61,880 nucleotides of DNA from JAKJEP01 sp964580995 (GCA_964580995.1 CAZOMV010000021.1:1-61880), one strand, 5' to 3'; positions 43,831 through 53,023 are shown, counted from the stretch's first letter. The notes: a model not told the origin generated them from the sequence alone. Numbers and translations: made by a program.

Positions 43831-44616
43831 TTAGTGGAGAAGATAAGGCGCAACCTTGTTTTTGTTCCAGTGATAAAAAATAATGCTGCCATGGCCGCCG
43901 AAATGTTCCCCCTTTTTAAACTCGGCCAGGGACCAGCTAATCTGCTCGAATTTAGAAAGTAAATTGGGATCCTGAATCGCGGCGGCCGTGTCAAATCCCA
44001 TCTTCCCGGCGGATGGGCAGTGTTTGCGATCCATGGTGCCAAAAAGACTGGTGCCGACTCCCAGCAATAACCAGTCTGCCGGCGAATAATAGTTAATCAG
44101 TTTGCCATCCACATGCTGCAAGGTCTGGTCAAGTGGATAATCGAAACTTATCGCGGCGTGAACCAGCACGATATTCCGCAGGCGGAGAGATTCCGGCAGG
44201 GCTTCTGCCACCATAAGGGCCATGCCGCCGCCGCCGGAATAACCGACAAAGTCCACGGGGGCCTGCGGGTATTTTTTGCGGTATTTGATAATTTCCTCGG
44301 CGACGGATTGGGCGGCTTGGCGGTTGCCTTTGTAATCCGACAGATTGGACAAAACTCCTAAAAGAGGCGGCCGTTTCCAGTCATGGGTATAGATGGCACT
44401 TTCCACCCCGGCATCCCGGAAAGCACGTCGCACTTCCGTCAGAGACCACTGTCCGCCTTCAATGCCCGGGAACATCCATACAGCTCCTTTCCCCAGTTGG
44501 GCCGCGGTCGGACGCGGTTCAGAGCAGCCGGTAAGGCAAAGTTTGAGAAAGAGACCGGTCACCAGAAGACAGGTGCGCGATATGGATATTCCGGTATTTT
44601 TAATCAGGTTCAACAT
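43831..44616 (-). CDS. Lipoprotein alpha/beta hydrolase
   Basis: A predicted membrane-anchored serine hydrolase of 261 residues. The N-terminal hydrophobic segment ends in a good lipobox, LTGC (near residues 28-31), so it is probably lipidated and acts outside the cytoplasm. The nucleophile elbow is GYSGGGGMALM (Ser near residue 126). A plausible acid lies in YSPADWLLLG, and a His in HFGGHGSI near the C-terminus. The oxyanion region WMFPGIEGGQWS fits the fold. Substrate is unknown; lipases, esterases and peptidases share this architecture. No clear Shine-Dalgarno precedes the ATG. Confidence 0.8.
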   Translation of the reverse strand: MLNLIKNTGISISRTCLLVTGLFLKLCLTGCSEPRPTAAQLGKGAVWMFPGIEGGQWSLTEVRRAFRDAGVESAIYTHDWKRPPLLGVLSNLSDYKGNRQAAQSVAEEIIKYRKKYPQAPVDFVGYSGGGGMALMVAEALPESLRLRNIVLVHAAISFDYPLDQTLQHVDGKLINYYSPADWLLLGVGTSLFGTMDRKHCPSAGKMGFDTAAAIQDPNLLSKFEQISWSLAEFKKGEHFGGHGSIIFYHWNKNKVAPYLLH

Positions 44617-44797
44617 ATACGTTTATAGCTGTGGAGAAGCCCGATTTGCCGAACACTGCCAGGATATAATCGAACAAGATGGCTGCAGCTTCCGGGTCAA
44701 ACTTACTTATCGATTCTGATTTACCCCATGTTCGCCCTCTACCCCCTCCGTCTCTCATTTCATCCCACTTGCAACATTCTAACATGGCGATTCCTGA

Positions 44798-45880
44798 CTA
44801 TGGATTATTCTGTTTTCCCAGCTTCTTCGCGGCATATTTAATCATTTCCACGGAAGGCCGGTAGCTCCCCTTCCAGTACCCGCCGGAAAGGGTCATGCAA
44901 AGCGGGATATGCCGTTCAGCACACTGGTCAATCACGAACCGGTCGCGGGCGTTGATGCCGGATTCGGTGACCGCCAGCCCTCCCAGCCTGTCCTTGACGC
45001 AGCAATCGACTCCGGCCACGTAGATCATCAGATCCGGCTTAAAGCGTTTCAGGGCCTTGGGCAGCTTTTTTTCGAGGCCTTCCAGGTATTGCTCATCTGT
45101 GGCCCCCCGCTCAAGCTCGATCGCCAGATCGATCGACTCAAAACGGCCGGGATAAATATCGCGGTTGTATATATCCATCAGAAAGACGCTCTTGTCCCCC
45201 GCAAAGAAGGCCGCGTTGCCCTGCCCGTGATGAACATCAACGTCGAGGATGAAGATCCTGCCGTCCCATGAATCCATCCGCAGCATTTTAACCGCCAACG
45301 GTACATCCGCGAAAAGATTGAATCCCTCTCCCTTATCAGCCTGGGCATGGGAGAACCCCCCTCCCAGCGTCGCTGAAACGCCGTACATCAGCGCATATCG
45401 GGCAGCCAGCACGGTCCCCTTCGTTTGATATCGGAACGGATCGACGATCCGATTCTCAACCACCCCCCGGGGCAGATTCTTAATAATATTGCTTTCCAGG
45501 GTTTGTGCGACGTATCTGGGATGGTGCGTCTTCCGGACCCAGTCCTCGGTATGGACATGGAGCAGTTCCTCATCCGTGATCCTGCCCGGCACGATCACCG
45601 TTTTGCCGTTCACAAGCCCGGCGCGGTACAGGCCCCTGTAGATTTTCTCGTACCGGTGTGCATCAAACCGCGTCATGTTTTCAAATCCATAGATGTCAAC
45701 ATTATATCCTTTGTTGTAAACAATCGGGATAACCACGCCCGGCTGCGCCTGCTCCCGCGCTGCCCAGTGCGGCAGCGAACATCCATTTCCCATCATCAGC
45801 ACCCAGCACCCTATTAGAATCCCTATGTCCCTCCGATTCAGCCTGGTCCCTATCGCACCGCTGGAAAATTTCCATTTCAT
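44798..45880 (-). CDS. Exported or membrane-anchored HDAC11-like deacetylase family protein
   Basis: A histone-deacetylase/acetoin-utilisation superfamily protein of 360 residues, closest by eye to the HDAC11 (class IV) group. It shows GGGFSHAQADKGEGF, the zinc-site DVDVHHGQGN (Asp215, His217), DIYNRDIYPG, AGVDCCVKDRLGGL (third zinc Asp) and LSGGYWKG. Two features are odd. The usual catalytic His-His is Ser-His (177-178), and the N-terminus has a hydrophobic stretch (GILIGCWVLMMGNGC) after Arg-Arg, with Cys residues that could be lipidated, so it may face outward. The ATG at 45880 has AGAGG five bases upstream. Likely reaction, if active: zinc-dependent removal of acyl groups from an amine or polysaccharide. 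Confidence 0.85.
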   Translation of the reverse strand: MKWKFSSGAIGTRLNRRDIGILIGCWVLMMGNGCSLPHWAAREQAQPGVVIPIVYNKGYNVDIYGFENMTRFDAHRYEKIYRGLYRAGLVNGKTVIVPGRITDEELLHVHTEDWVRKTHHPRYVAQTLESNIIKNLPRGVVENRIVDPFRYQTKGTVLAARYALMYGVSATLGGGFSHAQADKGEGFNLFADVPLAVKMLRMDSWDGRIFILDVDVHHGQGNAAFFAGDKSVFLMDIYNRDIYPGRFESIDLAIELERGATDEQYLEGLEKKLPKALKRFKPDLMIYVAGVDCCVKDRLGGLAVTESGINARDRFVIDQCAERHIPLCMTLSGGYWKGSYRPSVEMIKYAAKKLGKQNNP

Positions 45881-45914
45881 AAACACCTCTGGGAGAGAAA
45901 AGATGACATTATGT

Positions 45915-47567
45915 TTAACATATGCGTTTGTAATTATGGAGGAGTCCGACGAGGGCCAGGAGCATGCCGGCCAGGCCGATGAGCCAGGCGATTTTGAGGA
46001 GGTGAATCAGGATTTCGGTATTGAGGTTTTCGCCTTCGGCATGGCTGGGATTGTGCCGGGTAAGGGAGGCTTCGATCTGGAAGGGGAAGAAATGGAGGCG
46101 GTACTCGCAGATGCCGCTGGGTTCTCTTCCGAAGGAGGAGAGAATGTCAAGAGTATCAGCAGCAAAGGCATAGTTGGCTAGATTGGTTTGGGATAGAAGA
46201 TATTGGGCAAAATTCACCGGACGCAGGAGAAGCTGCGAATGGTGAAAATCCCAGAGAGGATCGGCAGAAACCAGGCCGGAATTTGCGGTGGGGGGCTGGT
46301 AAGACTGGGGCTCATAGGCGACGGCGGAAATCTGGATGGGGATACTGATCAGAAAGAGCAAGCCGATGAGCAGACGCAGGCTGCGGGGCGGGCGACCCAT
46401 CGCTTTTTCCAGGCGAAAGCTGCGCCGTTTGACCATTTCAGCCAAAACCAGCCGTTCCAGGCCGACGACCAGCGGCAAAACCAGAAACGGCAGGAGCGCG
46501 GCCTGATGCCGGGTGCCCCAGGTGGGATCCCCGGCCCAGTTTCGGGAGAAGCTGAAATAAATCATATTGGCGGCGACAGCGAGAGAAAGAGCCAGAAAGA
46601 TAGCGGTATGTTTCCGGACATAACCGAACAGGCAGAAGGGTATGGCCATCAGAATCGGGTTGTAGAGAAAGATGCTTTTGCCGGGGCTGAATAACAGGGC
46701 GGCTAGGGCTGGGAAAAAAGAGGAGCCGGCAGAGGAAGCAACTGGCTGGAAGGAGGGCAGGCTGTAACCGGTTTCGAAGCAGTTTCCGAAGCGGGCGAAA
46801 TTATACCATCCCATGAATGCCAGGAAGGGAGCCAGACCCAGCAGCAGTGCCAGGAGCCACTTGGAAATACGCCAGAGGGGGTGAATTCCTTTCGCTAACG
46901 CCATATCCCACCCAACCGCCACCAGAAGGATCGGGAGGATCATGATGATGGAAGTCAAATCGATGTGCAGGCAAATACCCAGGATAATCGAGAGGAAGAG
47001 GGCGGATTGGAAAGAAGGATCTTTACCGTTTTTTGCCAGGAGTCCCGCGGCGGCGGTCAGGAAAACCGCCAGGAGGGTTTCCTCCTGCATGTATAAGGTG
47101 TATTTCCAATGGAAGGTACCGGCGGCGAGGATGATCGCCAGAAGAATGGCGGTACGGGTATGATAGCCGAGAGAAATGACCAGTCGGTAGAGGAGATAGG
47201 CGGTCAGGGCGCCGAGGGCGGGAAAGAAAAGCGTGGCAGCCAGAAATTGACCGGTCAGGTCGGCGGTTTGGGTACTATACCAGTCGGAAAATGACAAGAG
47301 TTTGGCGACGCCGGCAAAGGGGGTCAGGCAGAGGGAAAGGGCCGGACCTCGGCGAAAATAATATAAATCGTTGCTTTTGACGGCATTTTCCGGGTTGGCC
47401 AGTTCGACAGGCAGAGTCGGAATCTGGCGGTTAATCCATTGCTGGGCGAGGGACCAGTGGATTTGGGCGGATGGGGGGAGAACGCCGGGGTTGCTGCTCC
47501 AGTACAATAAGAAGCAGGTCAGAAAAAGCCAGAAGCCGGGTTTCAATCTTTTGGTCTCTTGATCCAT
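45915..47567 (-). CDS. Polytopic membrane protein, GT-C glycosyltransferase-like
   Basis: A 550-residue inner-membrane protein with about ten hydrophobic spans, an early periplasmic loop (YWSSNPGVLPPSAQIHW) and a large C-terminal segment. The overall pattern (acidic/polar loop after the first span, many spans, FSPGKSIFLYNPI) resembles polyprenyl-phosphate-dependent glycosyltransferases, but I see no decisive catalytic motif, so the assignment is weak. Its ATG lies within the purN 3' end (25-bp overlap), suggesting coupled translation without necessarily a shared function. Confidence 0.7.
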   Translation of the reverse strand: MDQETKRLKPGFWLFLTCFLLYWSSNPGVLPPSAQIHWSLAQQWINRQIPTLPVELANPENAVKSNDLYYFRRGPALSLCLTPFAGVAKLLSFSDWYSTQTADLTGQFLAATLFFPALGALTAYLLYRLVISLGYHTRTAILLAIILAAGTFHWKYTLYMQEETLLAVFLTAAAGLLAKNGKDPSFQSALFLSIILGICLHIDLTSIIMILPILLVAVGWDMALAKGIHPLWRISKWLLALLLGLAPFLAFMGWYNFARFGNCFETGYSLPSFQPVASSAGSSFFPALAALLFSPGKSIFLYNPILMAIPFCLFGYVRKHTAIFLALSLAVAANMIYFSFSRNWAGDPTWGTRHQAALLPFLVLPLVVGLERLVLAEMVKRRSFRLEKAMGRPPRSLRLLIGLLFLISIPIQISAVAYEPQSYQPPTANSGLVSADPLWDFHHSQLLLRPVNFAQYLLSQTNLANYAFAADTLDILSSFGREPSGICEYRLHFFPFQIEASLTRHNPSHAEGENLNTEILIHLLKIAWLIGLAGMLLALVGLLHNYKRIC

Positions 47568-48184
47568 ACTTTACCATTTTTCACTGTAAGACGCTGCTGG
47601 GCGAAGAGCTTGATGGCCTCGGGGTAGGCCAGGCATTCCTGTTCAAAGACCCGTTCGGCCAGACGGTCGGGGTTGTCGTCGTTGAGGACCGGACAGGTCC
47701 GCTGGATGATGATGGGGCCGGAATCGTATTCGTTGGTGACGAAATGGACGGTGCAGCCGCTGACTTTGCAGCCGACGGCCAGGATCGCCTCGTGGACATG
47801 ATGGCCCCACATGCCCTGCCCCCCGAAGGCCGGCAGCAGCGCCGGATGGATATTCATGACCTTATTTTCATAGTGGGGGGGGATCGTCCAGAGGCACAGC
47901 CACCCGCACTGGAGAACCAGATCCACCCGGGCGGCATCGAGCAGGCTTACGATCTGCCGGCTGAAGTCCTGGATGTCCGGGAAGTCTTTGGTGCGGACGA
48001 TATGCGGCTCGAAACCCAGCTCGCGGGCCCGATCGACGCCGGCGACGGTATCGCGGCTGCTGATGACAACGGCGATTTCGGCGTGGAGCTGGCGGAGGTC
48101 GATCTGCCGGGCGATATTGACCATGGTTCGCCCGCCGCCGGAAAGCAGGATGCCCAGTCGTAATTTTTTCGAAGTATCTGTCAT
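47543..48184 (-). CDS. purN: Phosphoribosylglycinamide formyltransferase
   Basis: Transfers the formyl group of 10-formyltetrahydrofolate to GAR in purine synthesis. The protein has 213 residues. The N-terminal phosphate-binding loop is GILLSGGGRTMVNI, and the catalytic region MNIHPALLPAFGGQGMWG carries Asn/His, with the later Asp in YDSGPIIIQ. AAGGA lies six bases before the ATG. The core is complete. It is followed by the overlapping membrane-protein gene and preceded by a tiny ORF and ileS, all on the minus strand. Confidence 0.95.
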   Translation of the reverse strand: MTDTSKKLRLGILLSGGGRTMVNIARQIDLRQLHAEIAVVISSRDTVAGVDRARELGFEPHIVRTKDFPDIQDFSRQIVSLLDAARVDLVLQCGWLCLWTIPPHYENKVMNIHPALLPAFGGQGMWGHHVHEAILAVGCKVSGCTVHFVTNEYDSGPIIIQRTCPVLNDDNPDRLAERVFEQECLAYPEAIKLFAQQRLTVKNGKVWIKRPKD

Positions 48185-48185
48185 A

Positions 48186-48278
48186 CTATTCCTTGCGGCT
48201 GGCTATCTGGATTAATTCAATTTCCTCCGCTTTTTTCAGCGTCATCTCCTGTTCTTTATCGACCGGTTTTTCGTTCAT
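48186..48278 (-). CDS. Possible 30-residue peptide between ileS and purN
   Basis: The frame starts one base after the ileS stop codon (TAA-T-ATG) and ends one base before the purN ATG. It encodes a charged, probably helical peptide beginning MNEKPVDKEQEMTLKKAEEI. Its tight fit between two genes favours translation by coupling, and the purN Shine-Dalgarno lies in its last codons. It has no clear Shine-Dalgarno of its own and no family I recognise, so it may be only a spacer. Confidence 0.35.
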   Translation of the reverse strand: MNEKPVDKEQEMTLKKAEEIELIQIASRKE

Positions 48279-48279
48279 A

Positions 48280-51200
48280 TTACGCTTTCGTTATGGTCAG
48301 TCGCAGCACGGCGGACTTGCCGAGAGTGACTTCCCGGACCTCGCCGTTAACGCCGCGGCTGAGTTGCTTGCCCAGGGTTTCGCGGGCGATATAGCCGGCG
48401 TGTTCGGCGATGGCGGCGATGATGTCGGGGCTGTCGGAGTCCCAGCCGATGGCGATATGGTCCTGAATTTCCAGCCCGCTGTCTTTTCGCAACTGCTGGA
48501 TATGCCGGACAATGTCGCGGGCATAGCCTTCCCGCCGCAGCTCAGCCGTAATTAGCGTATCCAGCCCCAGAGAGAAGTCCGGCTCATTCGTGAACTCCAT
48601 GTTCTCGACCTTCACGCGTTCCACAACGACATCGTCCGGAGTCAGTTCCCAGCTCTGCCCGTTATTTTCAACCGTAAAGTTCGTTTGGTTGCGGACCGCC
48701 GACGCGATTACACCGGCATCATGCCGGCTCAAGGCCTCGATGACCGCCTTCCGATCCTTGCCCACTTTCGGGCCTAGCGTCTTGTGGTTCGGTTTGATCT
48801 CATATTTTTCATATTTCGAAATATCGTCGATCTCCAGCTTCTTAATGTTCAGCTCATCCAGTATATGTGCCTGGAATTTTTTGATCGCTCCGCCGGTTTT
48901 TTCATCGCTGGCTGATACGATAATCCGGCTCAGCGGCTGCCGCACGCGAATCTGCTTGGCCTCCCGCAAACTCAGAGCGGCGGAAACAATATCCGAAACC
49001 AGATCCATCTCATCGGCCAGGCCTTCTGTGAACAACGCCGCATCGAATTGCGGATAGTCACAATGATGCACACTCTCCGGGGCAGTTGCGTCAAAGCTGC
49101 GGACGAGATTTTGGTACATTTCTTCGGTGATAAACGGACAGACCGGTGCCAGAATTTTCGCCAGATCGACCAGTACGCGGTACAGCGTCTGATAGGCCGC
49201 CAGCTTGTCCGTGTCCGATTCATTCTTCGGCCGCCAGTACCGGCGCCGGTTCCGCCGCACGTACCAGTTGCTCAGCCGCTCGATAAAGTCGTCCGCATAC
49301 TGCACCAGTCCCGCCACATTGAAATCCGCCAGCGACTCATTCGCCGTCCGCGTTAGCACCTGCAATTTACTCAGCAGCCAGCGGTCGATATCCTGCAATT
49401 GATCGTATGGCACCGCCGTCCGCTGCGGATCGAACCCGTCCAGCCGGGCATAGTTGACGAAGAAGCTGTACACATTCCACCACGTACTAAAAACCCGCCG
49501 TCGCACCTGATCGCCGACCGTATAGCCGAAATTCAAATTATTCGTCGGATTGTGATCGCAATAAATCCAGCGCATCACATCGGCTCCCATCTTCTCCGCC
49601 GCCTCCTCGAACCAGATCGCATTCCCGGTCGATTTGTGCATTTCCTGCCCGTTCTCATCCCGGACCAGGGCGTGGCCCAGCAGCGTCTTAAACGGCCGCT
49701 GGTTTTCCATCATCGTGCTCATGGACAGCAGGGCGTAGAACCAGTTGCGGAACTGGCCCGGAAAACATTCCAGCACCAGGTCGGCGGGGATCCATTTTTT
49801 CCAGTAGTCCCGGTCGCTGTTGTATTTTACGGTAGAATAGGGGACGATACCGGCATCGAGCCAGGGATTGCCGACGTCCGGGATGCGTTTGGCTGGCCCG
49901 CCGCATTTTTCGCATTTAATGCGGATGGCATCCACCCACGGCCGGTGCGGAGACTGGCCCTCGAATTTGTCCCAGCCTTTGACGGCCCGCCCCTTGAGTT
50001 CCTCATAGCCGCCGATCACGTCGAACCAGCCGCACTCGCACTCGAAGATCGGCAGCGCCAGCCCCCAGAACCGCTTCTTGCTGATCATCCAGTCGTGCAT
50101 GTTCTCCAGCCAGTTCAGCTCCTGATCCTGTCCCCATTCGGGAATCCAGCGGATCTGCTTGACGACCTCCATGATCTCGTTGCGCCAGGACATATTGATG
50201 TACCACTCATCGACCGCCCGGAACAGCAGCGGCGCCCCGCACCGCCAGCAGTGGGGGTAATCGTGGCGGAATTTTTCCTTTTTGTAGTAGATACCCTTCT
50301 GGCGGAGGGTTTCCAGCACCTGGTCGGCCACTTTGGAAGCCGGCTGGCCAGTGAGGAAACCGTAGCCGCTGACATAAGTGCCGCTCTCATTGATCGGCAT
50401 GAGGATGGGCAGTTTCTGCTCCTTGCCGAGGTCAAAGTCCTCCTTGCCGCAGCCGGGGGCGATATGCACGATCCCCGTCCCGTCGCTGTCGGATACTTCC
50501 TCCCAGGCGATAATCCGATGGCGATAGTCGGCCTGCTGGAAGGTTTTCTTGACGATATCCAGATCATCGAACGGTCCGTCGTACTGCCAGCCGACCATCT
50601 GGGCCCCTTTGACGGTGCCTTCAATGGTATATTCACCTTTTTCCTTCATAATGCCGGCCAGCGTCTGAGCCACATAATAAAGATTGCCGTTCTGGCGGGC
50701 CTGGACATAGGCCAGTTCCGGATTGACGGCGGCGGCGACGTTGGCCGCCAGCGTCCAGGGCGTCGTCGTCCAGACCAGCAGGTATTCCCGCTCCCGGCCC
50801 ACCAGCGGAAACTGCACGAACACCGCCGTATCTTCCACATTCCTATACCCCTCCCGCCGCTCCTGCTCCGAAATCCCCGTCTCGCACCGTGGGCACCACG
50901 GCATGGCGTCCAGCCCCTTATAGATCAGCCCCTTCTGGTGGCACTTCTTCAGGAACGACCAGATGGTGTAGTTGTTCTCGTCGCTCATGGTGTAATAGCT
51001 GTTGTCCCAGTCCATCCAGTAGCCCAGCCGGACCGACTGCTCGGACTGCACCTTCGAGTATTTGCGGACGCGGTTCTTGCAGCGGTTGATAAAATCCTCC
51101 AGCCCGGCCCGCTCGATGTCCGCCTTGGTCTCGTAGCCCATCTCCTTCTCGACCTCGACCTCGACCCACAGCCCCTGGCAGTCGAACCCGTTCTGATACC

Positions 51201-51438
51201 GCAGCTCATGCCCCAGCATCGCATGATACCGCTGGTAGCAGTCCTTCAGCGTCCGGCCCCACGCATGATGCACCCCCATCGGGTTATTCGCCGTAATCGG
51301 CCCGTCGAGAAACGACCACGGCTTCTTCCCCGCGTTCTGCCGCCGCAGCTTGTTAAAGGCGTCCGTTTCCTGCCACCAGCCCAAAATCCGGTGCTCCAGC
51401 TCAATATGCTCGCAAGTCGAATTGACCTGTTTAAACAT
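48280..51438 (-). CDS. ileS: Isoleucyl-tRNA synthetase, GXHH (IleRS2-like) type
   Basis: Class Ia synthetase charging tRNA-Ile, with CP1 editing domain. The protein has 1052 residues, longer than E. coli IleRS (938). The ATP-binding signature reads GPITANNPMGVHHAWGRTLKD, so the canonical HIGH is replaced by GVHH. The second signature reads GQEMHKSTGNAI in place of KMSKS. The editing domain (VWTTTPWTLAAN) and anticodon-binding helices are present. The GXHH form is the one reported for mupirocin-hyper-resistant IleRS2 enzymes. No T-box-like leader is evident in the 200 bp upstream. It leads the ileS/small ORF/purN/membrane protein run. Confidence 0.96.
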   Translation of the reverse strand: MFKQVNSTCEHIELEHRILGWWQETDAFNKLRRQNAGKKPWSFLDGPITANNPMGVHHAWGRTLKDCYQRYHAMLGHELRYQNGFDCQGLWVEVEVEKEMGYETKADIERAGLEDFINRCKNRVRKYSKVQSEQSVRLGYWMDWDNSYYTMSDENNYTIWSFLKKCHQKGLIYKGLDAMPWCPRCETGISEQERREGYRNVEDTAVFVQFPLVGREREYLLVWTTTPWTLAANVAAAVNPELAYVQARQNGNLYYVAQTLAGIMKEKGEYTIEGTVKGAQMVGWQYDGPFDDLDIVKKTFQQADYRHRIIAWEEVSDSDGTGIVHIAPGCGKEDFDLGKEQKLPILMPINESGTYVSGYGFLTGQPASKVADQVLETLRQKGIYYKKEKFRHDYPHCWRCGAPLLFRAVDEWYINMSWRNEIMEVVKQIRWIPEWGQDQELNWLENMHDWMISKKRFWGLALPIFECECGWFDVIGGYEELKGRAVKGWDKFEGQSPHRPWVDAIRIKCEKCGGPAKRIPDVGNPWLDAGIVPYSTVKYNSDRDYWKKWIPADLVLECFPGQFRNWFYALLSMSTMMENQRPFKTLLGHALVRDENGQEMHKSTGNAIWFEEAAEKMGADVMRWIYCDHNPTNNLNFGYTVGDQVRRRVFSTWWNVYSFFVNYARLDGFDPQRTAVPYDQLQDIDRWLLSKLQVLTRTANESLADFNVAGLVQYADDFIERLSNWYVRRNRRRYWRPKNESDTDKLAAYQTLYRVLVDLAKILAPVCPFITEEMYQNLVRSFDATAPESVHHCDYPQFDAALFTEGLADEMDLVSDIVSAALSLREAKQIRVRQPLSRIIVSASDEKTGGAIKKFQAHILDELNIKKLEIDDISKYEKYEIKPNHKTLGPKVGKDRKAVIEALSRHDAGVIASAVRNQTNFTVENNGQSWELTPDDVVVERVKVENMEFTNEPDFSLGLDTLITAELRREGYARDIVRHIQQLRKDSGLEIQDHIAIGWDSDSPDIIAAIAEHAGYIARETLGKQLSRGVNGEVREVTLGKSAVLRLTITKA

Positions 51439-51641
51439 CCAATTACTCCGTATGTCCTCTATAAATCAATAAATATCAATCACTTACCATACCGCCCCCT
51501 CCCGCACGGTTACCATCCAATAATCCAGTATTATGGCCGGAACCCCCCACCAATGCAAGTATTTACGCAAAAATTGACCGCCCAAATTCCCGTTTGACAC
51601 GAAGCGGGAAAAGGCAACTTTTGTTTCAATGTTAATATATA

Positions 51642-51959
51642 TTAAAGCCAAAAATTGCGTGATAGGGTGAAAAGACAGACGAATAGAACAGAAAAAAGGA
51701 AAATTGTAACGTATGCAAATTTAAATTTTTTTGGGACACGCCTTGCCAAAAATGAATAAGAAATAACAGTAACTATACCTGTTAATCCAAGAACGATCAT
51801 TGTCAAGTGATTTGTATTAAATCCCCAACTACCGTCAATCCGAGGGCAACCGCATCCAAATCGATCTACAAGCAAACGTTGACTTATATTTATCCAAGTA
51901 TATAATATGCAGAATAATATCAAAATAAGAAGAGGACATATATGGATTAATTTTCTCAT
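51642..51959 (-). CDS. Small membrane protein of unknown function
   Basis: A 105-residue protein with three predicted membrane spans: LLILILFCILYTW near the N-terminus, MIVLGLTGIVTVISYSF in the middle and a hydrophobic C-terminal segment (VTIFLFSVLFVCLF). A cysteine-containing loop (FGCGCPRIDG) separates the first two. I recognise no family. A near-consensus minus-strand promoter about 40 bp upstream supports it being real. The 203 bp between it and ileS hold no other feature. Confidence 0.6.
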   Translation of the reverse strand: MRKLIHICPLLILILFCILYTWINISQRLLVDRFGCGCPRIDGSWGFNTNHLTMIVLGLTGIVTVISYSFLARRVPKKFKFAYVTIFLFSVLFVCLFTLSRNFWL

Positions 51960-51997
51960 AAATATCTCTCAATGAATAATTTGCTACCAACAGCACT

Positions 51998-52026
51998 AAT
52001 CTAGCATGACACGAAGAAAATGTCAA
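51998..52026 (-). promoter_or_regulatory. Promoter of the small membrane protein
   Basis: On the minus strand, TTGACA (complement of 52021-52026), a 17-bp spacer and TAGATT (complement of 51998-52003), about 40 bp before the ATG at 51959. Confidence 0.6.
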
Positions 52027-52158
52027 TGTGTATTAATTTGTTCTTTTATTGGGTATTAGTCGGGTTGGGTATACAACTTGTTATCCACGCAGTCGGGTTT
52101 GTCAAAAAATGAATTTCTGTAATGATGTAGGCATGCCGGGAAAAGAAGAAAAATTGAA

Positions 52159-52464
52159 ATGATGATCAAAATTGGAAAACTATGTTTCTGGCTTTCTGTT
52201 GGCATTGGAATAACAGGCCAAATTATTACCTTTTATCCGGGTTCAGAGTTTGGTTGGTTTGTTTTTGCTGCTTTACTGGCAATTCCAGGTTTTTTTATAC
52301 CCAAGGGGTATTTCAAAGCTGGCTCTCTTGTGATGTTAGTGCTCTGGTCTTTTATGGCATTTAACGGACATGCCAGAGGGAAAGAATATCAGCAGTGGTT
52401 AAAACACCAACAACATATAGAAAACCCAGAAGAATCGATAAATTCAACCAAATCAAACGGGTAG
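52159..52464 (+). CDS. Small membrane protein of unknown function
   Basis: A 101-residue protein with three hydrophobic segments (LCFWLSVGIGITGQIITF, FVFAALLAIPGFFI, GSLVMLVLWSFMAF) and a polar C-terminal tail rich in Gln, Glu and Ser. I recognise no family. No strong Shine-Dalgarno is seen, only a purine-rich stretch before the ATG. It begins the accessory patch of repeats and duplications that runs to about 55.5 kb. Confidence 0.5.
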   Translation: MMIKIGKLCFWLSVGIGITGQIITFYPGSEFGWFVFAALLAIPGFFIPKGYFKAGSLVMLVLWSFMAFNGHARGKEYQQWLKHQQHIENPEESINSTKSNG

Positions 52465-52538
52465 AGTGTACAACTACTCATAGCACGCTCGGTAATATTG
52501 GAAAGGAGTTCGGTACAATGAGAGCTTTATTTAAAAAC

Positions 52539-52606
52539 CTTGGCGTCTTTGCGCCTTTGCGGGATTTTTACGGGTTTATTGCCCGCCAAGGCACCAACTC
52601 GCAAAG
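52539..52606. repeat. Palindromic octamer-built element, copy a
   Basis: The left arm (52539-52563) is three octamer-like units of the form CTTNGCGN (CTTGGCGT, CTTTGCGC, CTTTGCGG). The right arm (52582-52606) is roughly its complement, with an 18-nt centre. A shared lead-in (TTGGAAAGGAGTTCGGTACA) sits just upstream at 52497-52516. It lies upstream of the first copy of the duplicated small gene. Confidence 0.75.
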
Positions 52607-52723
52607 AACTGCGATCTGTCCGGTGTGAAAATTGAAAAATGTAGCATGGAGGGAATGACAATCGACGGAGTGCCGGTTAATGAGATGATGGCAATCTATC
52701 GGCAAAAGAAGGAGTTATTAAAT

Positions 52724-53023
52724 ATGAAGGAATATTTGATGAAGGCATTAATCGGCCCGCCGCGCGGGTGGGATAACAAAGTGGGGAGATATGGATTTCT
52801 GGTGGTTGTAGTGGCTTTGTTTGTACGGTGTGTGTATCGGTTTACTACCATGTCTCCTCCCTATTCCAATAGCAGATATGCGGAGCTGATTATGGTTTCC
52901 ATCCTGTTGATGAACCATCTGGCTTTTTCGTTTTGGTGGCCGAAAACGATTATGGCGGTTATGCGGATCCTGGCCTGGATCTTGCTGAGTTTCGGGGGAT
53001 TGTATATTTTTGACATAATATGA
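52724..53023 (+). CDS. Small membrane protein, intact copy of a duplicated gene
   Basis: A 99-residue protein beginning MKEYLMKALIGPPRGWDN with a span (YGFLVVVVALFVRCVY), a conserved YRFTTMSPPYSNSRYAELI loop and two more spans ending in LAWILLSFGGLYIFDII. I recognise no family. AAGGAG at 52709-52714, nine bases upstream, sets the start, and it is conserved in the second copy. The frame is open further upstream and would add 26 residues from an ATG at 52646; in the second copy a stop codon separates that upstream part. The gene at 54194 is a near-identical duplicate broken by a nonsense change. Confidence 0.6.
   Translation: MKEYLMKALIGPPRGWDNKVGRYGFLVVVVALFVRCVYRFTTMSPPYSNSRYAELIMVSILLMNHLAFSFWWPKTIMAVMRILAWILLSFGGLYIFDII

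Noticed and set aside
49399..51597. 732-residue plus-strand open frame opposite ileS
   Set aside because: It has proline/arginine/histidine-rich composition typical of the antisense of a GC-rich gene; ileS on the other strand is certain.
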